Source: Taudactylus pleione (Eukaryota; Chordata; Amphibia; Anura; Myobatrachidae). From it: a DNA stretch of 64,000 nt. A program made the translations under genes and the position numbers. Below, piece by piece: positions 11,924 to 24,232 of the stretch (within the stretch, counting starts at the first letter, position 1; each line of letters begins with the position of its first letter). The stretch is taken from positions 4,158,001 through 4,222,000 of the forward strand of contig JAUIMM010000135.1 in assembly GCA_031769625.1 (NCBI GenBank), written 5' to 3'. The notes beneath the pieces were generated by a model. It was not told the DNA's origin. It saw only the letters and a program-made list of their open reading frames with translations, and searched no databases.

Positions 11924-14850
11924 TCCAGATCAGGCTGGATTTGTAAGAGGTAGACAAGGCCCTGATAATACACATAGGGCTATTAATATATTGGAAACAT
12001 TTTCATATAAGGAAGAACCATTAATAGTGCTATCTTTAGATGCTGAAAAAGCCATTGATAGGCTAAATTGGGAATATATAAAATCAGTTCTCATACAATT
12101 TGGTATTGTTGGTAGATTTTTAGATGCAATTATGGCCCTCTATTCGGCTTCTGAAGTCCATGTTTTTTGTAATGGATTTATGTCATCTAAATTTTCTATT
12201 ACAAATGGGACTTGACAGGGGTGCCAATTCTCACCATTAATGTTTGTTATATCTATAGAATCTTTAGCAGAGAGTATACATCAATCACAATTAATAACAG
12301 GACCTCTAACTAACAATATACAACATAGGATTCTGCTATTTGCTGATGATGTTCTTTTAATTCTCACTAACCCAAAAGTTTCTTTACCAGTGATCCTGGA
12401 TATAATAGATCAATATGCAAATGCTTCTTATTATAAACTAAATAAAAATAAAACCAAAGTTCTTCCAATAAATATCAATACTGTAGATCTCATGAATCTT
12501 AAAACAAAATATAAGTTAATTGGAAAACCCAGTCAGTGAAATACTTAGGGATTAATTTGGTAGCAAAAGAAGAGAATATTCTAGATTATAAATATGGCCC
12601 CTTATTAACTCAATTTAATAAATTTGTAAATGATTGGATGAATTCTGAAATAACATGGGTAGGAAGAATATAAAGCGGTTAAAATCTTTTTGCTCCCTAA
12701 AATTTTATACTTATTTCTTCCCAAATATTGGTTACACAGATTTAACGCTGTAATAAATAGGTATATCTGGGGAAATAAAAAGCCTAGACTGGCAAAGAAA
12801 TATCTAACTCTACCCAAGTCACATGGAGGATTTCAAATTCCTAATTTTGAATTATATCAAAATTCTACTCAGATTAACCAGATAAGTGAATGGTTTATAA
12901 AAGACTCCTCCAAACCTTAGATGGAGTTAGAAGATGTGATGATAGGTAGATTTCCAATAAAAGAATTAATATGGGTTCCACCTAAACATAGAATATCGTC
13001 AAAAAATACATTAAAAGCAAAAAGAGTAGCCCTTAAGGCATGGGATAAATTAATGAGTTATCAAGATCAAATTATAGTACCTTTTACATGTTTATCTCTA
13101 CAGGCTTTGACAAATTATATATCCCAAATTTAAATTTAGATCTATGGATATCTAACGGAATTCACACAATGAAAGATTTGTATGTGGATAATATACTGAT
13201 GTCGTTCATGCAGATATGAACAAAGGGCCTGATTCAGAGCCGCTCGTAAGCGGCCGCTCGTTCGCTCTGACCAATGTTCGCACATCTGCGCATGCGTATG
13301 GATTTTAATACGCATGCGCGAACCAGTCAGTGCGGCCGAAAATCGTTTGTTCGCTATATAGCGAATGCCTGCTACTTTGAGTGACAGAAGGAGGCGTATG
13401 TGGGTGGTAACAGGGGAAGGTGTTTGAAAACGGGGGAGTGGAATTAGAACGCAGGCGTGCTTAAAGGTCAAAACGGGCGTTTTAAGGGAGTGCATAATTA
13501 ATCCAGCAGCCTCATTGACCACGTCATTTGTTTTTTTTTAACTCAGAACTGCTCGCAAAATAGCGGTTGAAAAAACCAACCTCAAGAATAGCGAGCAGTT
13601 CATACGCTGTACGATGTACTCGATTAATCTATTAAATAGCGGACATGACGTATGGTGCGAGCGGTCAGGGGGCATATTTTTCAAAATTACAACCGCAAGT
13701 TTTGCTCGCTCGTTCAGACTTAGAGGCGTGAACAGACCGCAAAGTGCGAACGGTTCATTTGAATAGCCACCCCTTTTTAGAAAACGAACGACCGCAAATA
13801 GCGAGCGGCTCTGAATCAGGCCCAAAGTTTGCTATACCTATAGTTAAATTCTATAAATATTTGCAGATTAGACATTGGCTCTATTCTTTTTCTTCTCATG
13901 TAGGAAGTCTTATATTTCTTCCTGAGAACATGGTAAATAGAATGATGTTGCCTAATCGAAGTGGCGGAATCTTGTACTGGTATTTAGTATTATTAAAAAT
14001 CAAGCCAATAGATAAGATGATAGCCCAAATTAAATGGCAAAGAGAGTTAAATATAACTTTAGATGAGATGGAGTGGTCTCAGTTGTTTAGATCAATACAT
14101 AAAATGTCTAGATATTGCTCTCATATAGAAAAATATATAAAGTTGTTCTATCGTATATATCTAACTCCAGATAGGATACATAAAATTTGTCCATCTTCGA
14201 TTAATGTATGTTGGCGTTGTTTAATAGAAATGGGGGATATTATGCCTAACTTTTGGAACTGTGTGAAAATCCATCCTTTGTGGATAGAAGTCCAGAGATT
14301 GATATATCAAGTTTTGGAACGTGATGTATATATAACTCCTCAGATGGCTCTCTTACATATATACCCTTTGCATCTCCATATACACTATAGATATATTCTA
14401 AGTCATATTTTTATAGCCACCAAAGTAGCAATAGCTTAACAGTAGAAGCTAGAAAATCCCCTAGAATTGAATTAATAAGATAAACTATAGCTATTTAATG
14501 GAAATAATACGTAATTCTGAGAACTCGGAAGCTTGGGTAAGGAAATGGAGTAAATAACAGATAAATATGGATCAGATAACGGACATCATCTGAGGAGTTT
14601 TATGACAGTACTTTAGTAATATTGTATAAATCTACTAATGTATAACTGTATTAAGATATAATACATTAAGGAATGTCTTCCTATATGTATTTTTTTTTTG
14701 TTTTGAGATTAGAGATATTGTGAGACTATGGAATTCTATTTTCTTTTCATATATCTATTTATTTTATTTTTTATTATTTATTATTGTAAATTTTGTCTTT
14801 CTTTTATATAAATGTATCTTTAAGAGATAAAATAAATATTAAATAAGAAA
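11924..14850 (+). pseudogene. Tx1-like L1 LINE, 5'-truncated, interrupted
   Basis: The homology starts inside the RT with DQAGFVRGRQ. It continues with SLDAEKAIDRLNWEYI, QGCQFSPL (a TGA stands at about 12213-12215 just before it), the catalytic LLFADDVLLIL near 12340 and NKNKTKVLP. Downstream blocks are KYLGINL, FLLPKILYLFLPKYW, IWGNKKPR and GGFQIPNFELYQ. The C-terminal Cys/His region (VCWRCLIEMGDIMPNFWNC) lies near 14205-14260. Several stops and shifts (12539, 12660, 12920, 13131) disable it. A MITE at 13225-13823 is inserted between the thumb and the C-terminal domain. The 3' end is an A-rich tail near 14830-14850. No endonuclease or ORF1 is present. Confidence 0.88.
13225..13823. mobile_element. 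GGGCCTGATTCAGA MITE with 3-bp TSD (AAA)
   Basis: The element begins GGGCCTGATTCAGAGCCGCT and ends AGCGGCTCTGAATCAGGCCC, a TIR of about 20 bp. It is flanked by AAA on both sides (13222-13224, 13824-13826). It interrupts the L1 homology. The interior has several internal inverted segments but no coding domain. Confidence 0.82.
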
Positions 14851-14851
14851 A

Positions 14852-15177
14852 AGAAATAAGGGATTAGAAGTTGATAAAAGGTTGCATATGGAAAATGCAC
14901 ATTATAGAAAGAAATGTTTTAAATCTTACAAAATGGTTGAATATCATTTACATAACTTGCTGACAGTCTCAGGTCTTACATAAAACTTTTTTACCAGATT
15001 CTATGAGTAGATAAAGATAGAATGCAGGCTTATGGTATTTGATCTATAAAGCACTTATCAATTAATAAGTAATACAAGGCTTGTGTGATTACTTTAAGTA
15101 AAAAGTGAAACAGCAATAGCATCTGCATAAAAAGATCTGATTTTTTTTATTCCAAGAAGTATATTAATTATAAGTAT
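14852..15177. repeat. Long direct repeat, copy B (right of L1)
   Basis: Same orientation and extent as copy A at 11601-11916. Copy B has a small extra segment (ATGGAAAATGCAC) near 14888. It directly follows the A-rich 3' end of the L1. Confidence 0.8.
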
Positions 15178-15599
15178 ATCAATTATATTAATCATATTTC
15201 TATATTCTCTTTAAGATGGCTGACAGGACTGTAATGTAAGCTCAGACAGGGTTTTAAGGTTTTGCTGAATGTAATCAGTAGATACCCAGATGCTTATTGG
15301 ATATCGCAGGCTACAGATAAAGATATGCTTCTGTTATTATCTGATGATGGTCTCTGATATCATAGAAGGAGTCCAAAGAAAGTTGGCACAGTATACCGCC
15401 CCATGATGTATGGGACATTTCTTGCAATCCAAAAAGATGTATTATCTCTAGCCAACAGATGGGCTGGCATATACCTTACAGGGACATTTTCCTTAATTAT
15501 ATAATAAATGTTTATTGTTCAGTATATATGTTTTTGTATTTTGTTGGTGCAGAATATTTTAATACTGTCTCAATAAAGGTTATGGTTTAGACATACAAT
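15178..15599. other. Intergenic, nothing recognised
   Basis: No supported gene. The sequence looks like a decayed repeat but has no clear termini. Confidence 0.35.
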
Positions 15600-15935
15600 T
15601 CCTGATGGGATAATACAGCCCCTTTACCTCATTGTGTCAATGTCATAATGTCAACAGTCAGACAGGGTCATTAGGTTGACAACCAATATGTAGACATGCA
15701 TTTAGGTTGACATGGTTAAAATGTTGATGCATTCAAATGTCAACCGTTAACATGTCGAATCCAAAATGTCAATATATGTTTTTTTGTTGATTTTTCAGTT
15801 TAGGGTTAGGTTTAGGATTAGGTTTAGTGTTACGGATAGGCTAAAATAAGCAAATAACCATGTATCCACATTTTTATATCTACATGTTAAATTGCAACAT
15901 TCTGAACATGTCAACATTTTAAACATGTTACGGCG
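15600..15935. mobile_element. TTAGGG/TGTCAAC-rich non-autonomous repeat
   Basis: Many partly inverted copies of TGTCAACA/TGTTGACA-like words flank a central degenerate TTAGGGTTAGG-type stretch (15797-15835). This looks like a MITE with telomere-like internal repeats, similar in style to 46670-47190. No target-site duplication was established. Confidence 0.5.
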
Positions 15936-17052
15936 CGGGTGGATAATTCCCCGTGGCCAGCGGCAATGACAGCACTCCAGAATAGACTCTCCGACATTAT
16001 CTACCCTGCATTATCCTGCATGTTGGGTATACATAAGTCTCTTACCTCGGGCTATAGTGGTCTAGGGTCATGTCCTAGACCACTATATGTATTACTGTAT
16101 GTATTACTTAATCTAACTAAACTAAAGATACTTGCCACAACATCTATGCCAATCCACAGGGACATTATTAAGGGGAATGCTACTCTATCTTTATTTTCCA
16201 ATGAATTATTGAGATATTGTCTTTATAAGTCTCTAGTGGATCTATTTATTGTGGCGCAATATAGAATTATATTATTTTATTTTTTATTTATTTAGTGTTA
16301 TTTTCAATAGGTATTATACACCATTGATGCTATATATATTCTGTTTTATGTTATGGTGTATTTATGTGTTATTTATTAAACTGATTATTTTTCATTATTT
16401 ATGTATTATTGTTTTCAGCGCTGCTATGTGTTAGGAGTGTTTTCCCTTTGTGGAAACACTGTCCCACTGTCTCACTTACATATTTGTTTAATGTACTTGT
16501 TTTTAATCTAAAGATATTCTTGGTAAAACATACTTCTACTCTGTGCCACTTTCTTCTTGTTTTTATGATTTAGAGACTATTGTGTCATCTGAGGTGTTCT
16601 GCATAGGATATAGAAAAACTTTAGACAAAAAGTCTAAAGAAAGGAAGTCAATTAACTTACTATGAGTACAGTAGTATGTTTTTGGAGAGTGAGAGGAGAA
16701 AGGAGTACCTGGAGGAAACCCATGCAAACACAGAGAGGACATACAAACTCCATATAGATAGTTCTTTGTTCAGGAATTGAAGTAATTACTGCAGGGTTGG
16801 GATGTAGCAATGCTAACCACTATGCCAAATGTGCAGATAAATTAAATTCAGACTCATAATCTTATGTGGACAGTTTAATTATTAATGATTAAATATATCT
16901 ATCCTCTGTTTATAATCATAATACTTGTAGAAATCAGAAGGTGTAACAAAATATTTAATTCCCTCATGTTCATAAACACAATTTTGACTTTACTGTAATT
17001 GTTTGGTTATATATTTAGTTAAATTATATTTACTGTTTGCCTTCTGTTTCAG
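15936..17052. other. Upstream flank of the MS4A-type gene
   Basis: No domain was recognised in the open frame at 15939-16295. At 16690-16800 a segment reading GGAGGAAACCCATGCAAACA and onward belongs to a decayed, widely dispersed vertebrate repeat. A non-coding first exon and promoter of the MS4A-type gene should lie here or further upstream, but I cannot place them. Confidence 0.45.
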
Positions 17053-17338
17053 TGTCTAATCTATCATGTATGTTAATGGAGAACACCCTCCAAATATCTA
17101 TGAGGCCATACTACCTCCTGCCTCCTCAGCTGTCCCCAATATGAACACACCAGTACCAACCTCTCACCAGAATGTCATCCTAACACTGCCTCCATACAGT
17201 GTCCCTGCTGAAACCATGGTGTGGAACAGTCCTCCTTCGGCACCACAGTGGAGGTTGGCTACAGTCATGCCACAATGTCTAGATTCATCATCCCCTTTTT
17301 ACAGAATATTTCTGACATCCAAACCTAAAGCTCTGGGG
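17053..17338 (+). CDS. MS4A family protein, coding exon 1 (N-terminal cytoplasmic region)
   Basis: A pyrimidine tract and AG at 17051-17052 precede 13 untranslated bases. The first ATG, at 17066, opens a 91-codon frame ending at a GTAAGT donor (17339) in phase 0. The acceptor implies an untranslated upstream exon. The product is rich in Pro, Ser and Thr, as expected for the cytosolic N-terminus of MS4A proteins. It ends YRIFLTSKPKALG, the short motif that precedes transmembrane segment 1 in this family. Joined to five more exons it gives 287 residues, near the usual family size. MS4A proteins are four-pass plasma-membrane or endosomal proteins related to CD20 and FceRI-beta, often expressed in immune or sensory cells. 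Which paralogue this is cannot be decided from sequence reading. Confidence 0.88.
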
Positions 17339-19112
17339 GTAAGTGCCTGCAAAGGCAAATTAAACATTTGAAGAGATGAGTGGATGAAGATGTAATGTTA
17401 CTGTATGTTTAGAAGAAACTGAAAACTTTACAGTCAAAGATCAATCTGACATTTGACATGAATTAGACGTAGCACTTTTATCCACAAAATATATCAGTAA
17501 AAAGACTACCAACATTTAATATAACATTGTTACTATGATCCCTGGGTCATAACACTCGCCTCTTCCTTTATCGTTTTATAACCTGTTCATCCAGTTTTTG
17601 CATTAATATAAAAACGGACCACACACTTCGTCTGAAACAGCGTAATGTGCATCATTTACAGTTGAACACAGTTGTGCTCAGAACATATACAAAAAAAGGC
17701 ACATGGAAAAAGAATGTTAATGAACGTATGTTGACCTCTACATATCCAAAGATGGGTTTATCTAAAAAAATAGATGTATTTCTGCAAGCATGTATCAAGC
17801 GTGCAAGGCATTCAAGTACGTCATGCTTACTGATAATGTTAAGGCCAGATTAATGACTACAAGGGCCTGGGGCTGAAAATGAATAAGGGGTCTATCTTCT
17901 AAGCATTGGAAGGAGAAAAAGTGAATTGAGATAAGGGGCCTGATTCAATATGGATCGCAGATGAGATCACGGTAGCAATCTCTCATGCAGTTCTACTGCG
18001 TAAATATGCTAATGTCTGCAATTGCAATGCACTCGCAGTCCAATATAAGAATTCCCACTTCCCCTCTCTCACATCCATAATACTTTGCAAGTCACTGAAA
18101 ACATCGGTACCATCGGAGCCACATGCACGCAGTGAGAGCTCAAGCTATGTATGCCATCACAGTGGATAATTTATGCAAGTACCTGCAATGGCGTTCAAAC
18201 TTTGTGTTTCCATTTGCCCTATTGTTAAACTATTATATGCCAATAAATATATAGCATTAGACACTCATATCTTTTGTCGTTAACATTTTAATAATCAGGG
18301 GACAGTTTAGCAGCAAATGCCGATGCGCATTTCGCTTTTTTTTCCCCCGAAGGCTAAAAGCCCCCTTTGCATATAAGCCACATCAGTTTGTAATGTCAGA
18401 GCTAGCTAAAATGCAAATATGAGCATTGTAAACTTTTTTTCACTTGCAAATTAATTATACATTAACATATAAATATTTGCTATTTTTGGTACAAAGTTTT
18501 TGGCAGAATTGTTGTATGGTACAGCGCGTTTTACATTGTTCCACTGGTTTACAAATGTTTGCTGAGACATGTGACACTAACTTCAGGTCTTCATTTGGGA
18601 ATAGCCAATGGCAGCATGTTTGAACTCCAGGCGTAAATAACAGATGACAAAAAATAAAAAATAAATAAATTAAGTATACTATACACGCACACACCTACAG
18701 TATACATCTCCAAGCGCCGGCTCACACATGATGGAGGTGATGTCATCGACCCGGCATTAGTGCTGGGTCGGCAGCCAGTCTGAAAGGGATCTCAGCTAGG
18801 TTGTACCCGGGATGGGCGTGTGAACAAAATACCTGATACAACACAGCATACTGATGTGAAATTGGTATTACTCAGACTAAGCCCCTAGATCTTCCTTTGT
18901 GGGGGCCTGATTTCATATAAGGACCTCTAATACTAAGGACATTTGTTTCAGGGGAGGGGCCCTTACAAAAATGACATTACTCATGGTAAAATAGCAAAAT
19001 AAAAAAGTATCCATGAAATTTATGTTATTAGTCGTTAAGCATGCGCCTGTTATTTGTAAAGGGAAACTGAGTTTTAGCGGTGCAGTATTTTTTTTAAAGT
19101 GCAATTATCTTA

Positions 19113-20071
19113 GGGGTAAATTTACTAAGAATCCGATTTTCAGTCGATATCATCTGAGATCAATCTCGGCTGACATCGTTCGTATTGATGTAGTTTGTTT
19201 TTTCAATCAGGTAACCGAATTACTAAGCTGCCGAGTTTGTCGCATTCGTGTTGTTCGATGGTGTATGCATTCGTAACCATTAGCAATTCTATTTCGTGTT
19301 TTGCATCCGTATTTGACAAACTGTACCGAACATGGCAGGATTTGGCAACAGTTCGCATTGACCAAATGCGTACACATTCAGTCAAACTCGGCCGATGCCA
19401 AAAGATACCGTGCGTGATTGGTTTAAAGTGTCATACGTATGGGTGCCACACATGAATGTATAGGTGTTACTTTGCTATTGTGCAATGTAATGTTTTGTTG
19501 AAAATGATAAACTCTGGTTACTTACAAATGTGTCCACATACATCTATCCTCCGCGCGCTACAAGTTGCACTACATATAGGCCTTCATTCAGAAGCGGCCG
19601 TACGGTCTATGACCGCACGGCCGCCTCGATGTTTGGCCAGTGCGCATGCGTGAGACCAGCTACGACCGACAGCTCTGGTCATAGCGGGTCTCTTTCCAAA
19701 GGGGGCGAGCTGTCGATGTTGATTGACAGCTCGCCCCGTTTGGAAGGCGGGCCGGGGGGGTGGCAGCCCAAATGGAGGCATTCCCATGGGAAAGCCTACC
19801 ATTTGGGGGAGGCCCCACTGACATCACTAGTGATGTCAGTGGAGAGCTTCCGGCTCTGACAGAGCCAGAAGCTCTCCGGGGCTTACGACAATTGAATCGA
19901 TGGTCTATTTGTCCGAACACATGTTATCATCCGAGTTTCAAATGTTCTCGACCGAGTTTTCCAATTCGAATGGGACAAATTCGGCCTATTTTAGCGATTA
20001 GCAAATTGCGAATATTCACTTCACAGGATTTTGCCGCATTTGAATTCATTCGATCTTACTAAATTTACCCC
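19113..20071. mobile_element. Harbinger-like MITE, GGGGTAAATTTA TIRs, TTA target duplication
   Basis: The left end GGGGTAAATTTACTAAGAATC (its last base belongs to the arm) pairs with the right end ATCTTACTAAATTTACCCC. TTA flanks both sides (19110-19112, 20072-20074), the classic PIF/Harbinger 3-bp target. The interior contains a foreign GC-rich fragment (19576-19885) of the serial-hairpin family. No transposase is encoded. Confidence 0.8.
19576..19885. repeat. Serial-hairpin element fragment nested in MITE
   Basis: This holds the same ordered hairpins as the elements at 43321 and 45586. One is built around GTTGATTGACAGCTCGCCCC. A second is ACTGACATCACTAGTGATGTCAGT (arms of 12), and a third is GGCTCTGACAGAGCC. 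The right part of the element is missing. Confidence 0.7.
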
Positions 20072-20182
20072 TTAGAAGAAAACTAGTTACACAAATGACA
20101 CTCGTTTTATGACCTTAAGAAGCCTGGGCTAAGGCAATTGATTTTTTTAAAATTCTAACCAATATTTTCGTTGTTCCCTTAG

Positions 20183-20293
20183 ATTGTGATGATTGTTGCA
20201 GCTGTCCTGCAGATTGGTCTAGGTATTTGTCTAACTTTTTCCGTATTCAACATTTCACTTCGAAGTGGAATCCCTTTCTGGGGCCCAGTGTTT
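20183..20293 (+). CDS. MS4A family protein, coding exon 2 (TM1 and loop 1)
   Basis: The exon is bounded by TTCCCTTAG and GTAAGT and is 37 codons in phase 0. It encodes a strong hydrophobic helix (IVMIVAAVLQIGLGICLTF) that serves as transmembrane segment 1. The short first extracellular loop has an N-glycosylation sequon (NIS, residues 114-116 of the joined protein). It ends with PFWGPVF, the P-F-W-G signature that precedes TM2 throughout the MS4A family. Reading frame and splice sites are intact. Confidence 0.92.
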
Positions 20294-21339
20294 GTAAGTA
20301 CATAAACTGATATGTTGGCATATGTATTTATTTCCTTTGTATTCTGTTTGTCACACCTAAGCACATATACTAAGCACACTGCCCAGAGATGACACAGTAA
20401 ATGTAAATCCTTCAGTAAAATTAACATATTGAACTGTACCTTTTCCCTTCCTTCTAAGTTAGACCAGTTATCACTCAGTATAAGCTGCCATACTGTATTT
20501 CTGTGAAATTCTATCCCACCTCCCTGTCATAGGGCCAAATGTAATAGGATTCTGAAACTGCTGGCAAGTGAGCAGTCAAATTTAAAGGGGCAATCCTTAG
20601 TAAGGCAAAATTAAACTGATATGACCTTACTATACAGTACATTGCCACTTTAAAGTAGAAATGTGCGCCGACCCCCGTGTTTTGGTTTTGGATCTGTATC
20701 TCCTTGTGTTTTGGTTTTGCCAAAACCGCCTCTTGCATGTTTTGGTTTTGCATCTGTATTTTTTTTTTCAGAAATGTATAAAATCTGCTTAAATCATCTA
20801 ATTTGGTTTTTTTTTGTTCTTACAGTATTATTAAACTCATTGACATTAATTTCCACTCGTTTCCAGTCAATATTAACCACCTCACAGCTCACAATATTGT
20901 TTTCATCCAGTTTAGACCCAAACTTTGCACCTAGCTAGCTGACTGACTAAACTAAGTGGCAGCAGTGGGCAGTATAAACAAGTGGCAGTTCAACTTCCAA
21001 CATGGCTCATCAGGAAACAAATGTTTTTATTATTCAAGAGGCCTGAGGGAGTTGGAATATGTATGTAGTTGAAGGCAGTGACAGGAAGGGTTGATTGGTA
21101 GTAAATTTAATTACATTTTTTGATTCCGAAGTAAATTTATGAGGGAGGAGAGGAGGCATTTACAAAAAATATTTTACTCATTCACATCAATCCTTACCCC
21201 CAGAAGAATCCTTGAGAGTAGATTTTAATCCCAGAAGGGGACCAGGAAGACTACTAGTAGTGCTTTCCAAAACAATTGACTGTTAAATAATCCTTTGCAA
21301 AGTTTCCTCTTGAAAAGTATTTCTTAACCTATACAGGGA

Positions 21340-22620
21340 CATTAAGAAAAACATAATTAGTGGCCTCCAAAATGCCATTGTACCCACTGTCCATATAACC
21401 ACAGATATGTGGACAAGCTGAACAGAGCAAATACAAGATTTAAGATTTACGGTTTAAGTCTTTCTTGAGAATCCTTGAGCGCCATGCCTGCTGCTGCTGC
21501 TGGGAGTGGATTTTCATCCCAGAAGGGATAAAGACATTGTGTCTATCTTCCCAATGGACACAGATCTGAAGAGATGTTAAAAGCTGTTGGTAAGCAAATG
21601 GTCAGCTCAAGTGGCAGGTGATGCAGCGATGGCTTCTCCTTTAGTTTCTCCAGCAAGTGCATCTGCTAAGAAAAAACTAAACTTTCAAACACCCACTGGT
21701 GAGTCAACACAACCAAGTATTAACTTTTGACATCTGGTCGGGTCTGAATTGCCTACAATTAATTACACCTCTACCATGACTGATACGGTCACCATTCAAA
21801 GAATGGTTGAGCACTATTTAAAAAATTTTAATGATAGCATCCAAATAGGCATGTCAGACAGTCCGTTTGACTACTGGCAGAAAAAAACGGTAATTTAGAG
21901 GCCCTTGCACAAACTGGCTTTGCTTTACTTGAGCTGCCCAGTGTGTACTCAGAAAGAGTTTTCAGCACAGCCGGGAACCTTGTCAGTGATCGGCCTATGA
22001 GGCTACTTCCCAAAATGTGGAAAAGATGTTGTCCATCAAAATTAACTACAAATTTTACGAGAAAGACCTTTACCATCAACTACGTGCAAAAATTACAGAG
22101 GAACCTGTAATGGTGGATTCCAGCGGGGACAAATTAATATTGTGTGAAGATGATGTATACACTGATGAGGGTGAGGAATCAGATGATGATGATGGCAACA
22201 ACATCTTGCCTCTGTAAAGCCAGTTTGTGCATGTAGAGATCATTGCCAGCAATGTCAGCTGCCCATTGGTAGCTTGTTTTGTGGGGGCCCAAACAAACCA
22301 TTCACTTCATGACTGAGGATATTGTTGATGAAGGTGTTGGTGGTGAAGATGGCAGGTGCTTGGATCTAGCAGAGAGAAGGGAGCTAGCTGATGCTGGACT
22401 GCTTGTTGTTACTTTTAGCCAAAGTTTCTGAATTTTGATGGATGCGCTGCGGGATGACGTAACAGGGTGGAGGCTCCTAGATGGTTAAGGTCCCTATCTC
22501 TACTAATTTTGGCTTTACACATGGTACAGAATACAGATGCCTTCACAACTGCTGTCAGGACTTGGATTAAAATAATTCCACACCCAAGATGTGGCTTTTC
22601 TGGTCTTATGCCCAGACATC
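21340..22620 (+). pseudogene. hAT transposase remnant with internal inversion
   Basis: On the plus strand, 21340-21430 reads LYRDIKKNIISGLQ and ITTDMWTS, the first catalytic Asp region. Positions 21780-22060 give the C-terminal dimerisation domain (DTVTIQRMVEHYL, SDSPFDYWQKK, LYLSCP, then in another frame YSERVFSTAGNLVS). On the minus strand, 22600-22380 matches the BED-finger region of the intact copy at 37200-40316. In the intact copy these parts all lie on one strand, so the catalytic and C-terminal block has been inverted within the element. Stops and frameshifts make it non-functional. Confidence 0.82.
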
Positions 22621-23079
22621 ACCCCAGCATATAACCCCAGTTTATATCATTACCCCAGCCTATACCATCACCCCAGATTATACCAGCACCCAAGCCTATA
22701 TCATCATTCCATCCTGTGTTGTGTTTAAATTACAGCTCTGCTCCCTGTTAGATTGGGGATTCATTGTCCTCTTAAGTGGATGTGAGCTCCATTGTAGTCC
22801 ATATCACCACAACCCCTACACATCCTCTGACCTGGGCTACAGGAGGAGCAGCTGCACTCTGGAATATGGTTGCATGGAGTTGTTAAATTTTTTAAACCAT
22901 ATATCCTCTAATTTTACCTTTTGAAAATATGTTTATGTGAATCTTACCTGAGGCATTTGTGATGTAATTATGTTTAATATATTATGCACATTATTTAGCA
23001 CTTTGTTGTGGTCTTGTAGTTGGCATGTAGACTAATCATTTATTCATGATTGAGGAAAGAAGTGAAAAGTTACATTTTT

Positions 23080-24120
23080 TTATTGCTAACTTTGTGTTAT
23101 TAAATAGTAAAATTGTGAAGTTTCCACTTACAGTGTCACAAAGTAATTTAATACATGTTGAATATTACACTGCGTTTCCACTTGCAGTGTCACAAGATTT
23201 TTTATGAATACACTGCATTTCCACTAACAGTGTAAATAATTTTTATGAATACACTGCATTTCCACTTACAGTGTCAATATATTTCACGAATACACTGCGT
23301 TTTCTTCTTAGTGTCACAATATTTTTTACGAATACACTGCATTTTCCACTTACAGTATCACAATAGTTTTTACGAACTGCGTTTTCCACTTACAGTGTCA
23401 CAATATTTATTATACACTGCATTGCCATTTACAGTGTCACAAACAATACATGTATGAATATTACACTGCGTTCTAACAGGCAGTGTCACAGTAAAAAAAT
23501 ACACTGCGTTTCCACTAACAGTGTCAATACTTTTTTTGCGAATACACTGTATTTTTCACTTACAGTGTCACTAATTTTTACGAATACACTGCATTTCCAC
23601 TAACAGTGTCAATATTTTTTACGAATATACTGCGTTTTCCACTTACAGTGTCACAATATTTTTTACGACTAAACTGCGTTTTCCACTAGCAGTGTCAATG
23701 TTTTTTCTGAATACACTGCGTTTTCACTAACAGTGTCAATATTTTTTACAAATACACTGCGTTTTCCACACAGTGTCACAATATATTTACGAGTACACTG
23801 TGTTTCCAATAACAGTGTCAATATTTTTTACGAATACACTGCGTTTCCACTAACAGTTTTATATTCTTTATGAATACACTCCATTTTCCACTTACAGTGT
23901 CACAATATTTTTTATGAATACACTGCGTTTCATCTAACAGTGTAAATACTTTTTACAAATACACTGCGTTTTCCACTTACAATGTCACAATATTTTTTAC
24001 AAATACACTGCGTTTTACACTTACAGTGTCACAATATTTATTATACACTGCGCTACCACTTACAGTGTCACAAATATTACGTGTATGAATATTACACTAC
24101 GGTCTAACAGGCAGCGTCAC
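23080..24120. repeat. Tandem array of about 42-bp units with CACTG/CAGTG arms
   Basis: About two dozen units follow the pattern AATACACTGCGTTTTCCACT then TACAGTGTCACAATATTTTT. Each unit carries a short inverted pair, ACACTG and CAGTGT, around a 10-12 base spacer. The array occupies the same relative position in the old hAT as the 160-bp array does in the younger copies. Confidence 0.85.
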
Positions 24121-24232
24121 AGTAAAAAAAAAAAAAATATAGTACACTGGGGTACAGCATAAAAAAAATATAATTTTTTTATTAACTATATTATTATTAT
24201 TAGCTTTTATTGTTTTATACACTGGGCACCCT

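Larger units (their letters stand above)
17339..20182 (+). other. MS4A intron 1
   Basis: GT...AG intron, phase 0, 2.8 kb. The 17881-18030 stretch holds truncated hairpin-MITE pieces (GGGGCCTGATTCAATATGG at about 17937). The 18700-18830 stretch is a GC-richer repeat fragment. A Harbinger-like MITE fills 19113-20071. No other exon is visible. Confidence 0.8.

Noticed and set aside
15939..16295. 118-aa plus-strand frame
   Set aside because: No recognisable domain; the AT-rich C-terminal hydrophobic run reflects base composition.
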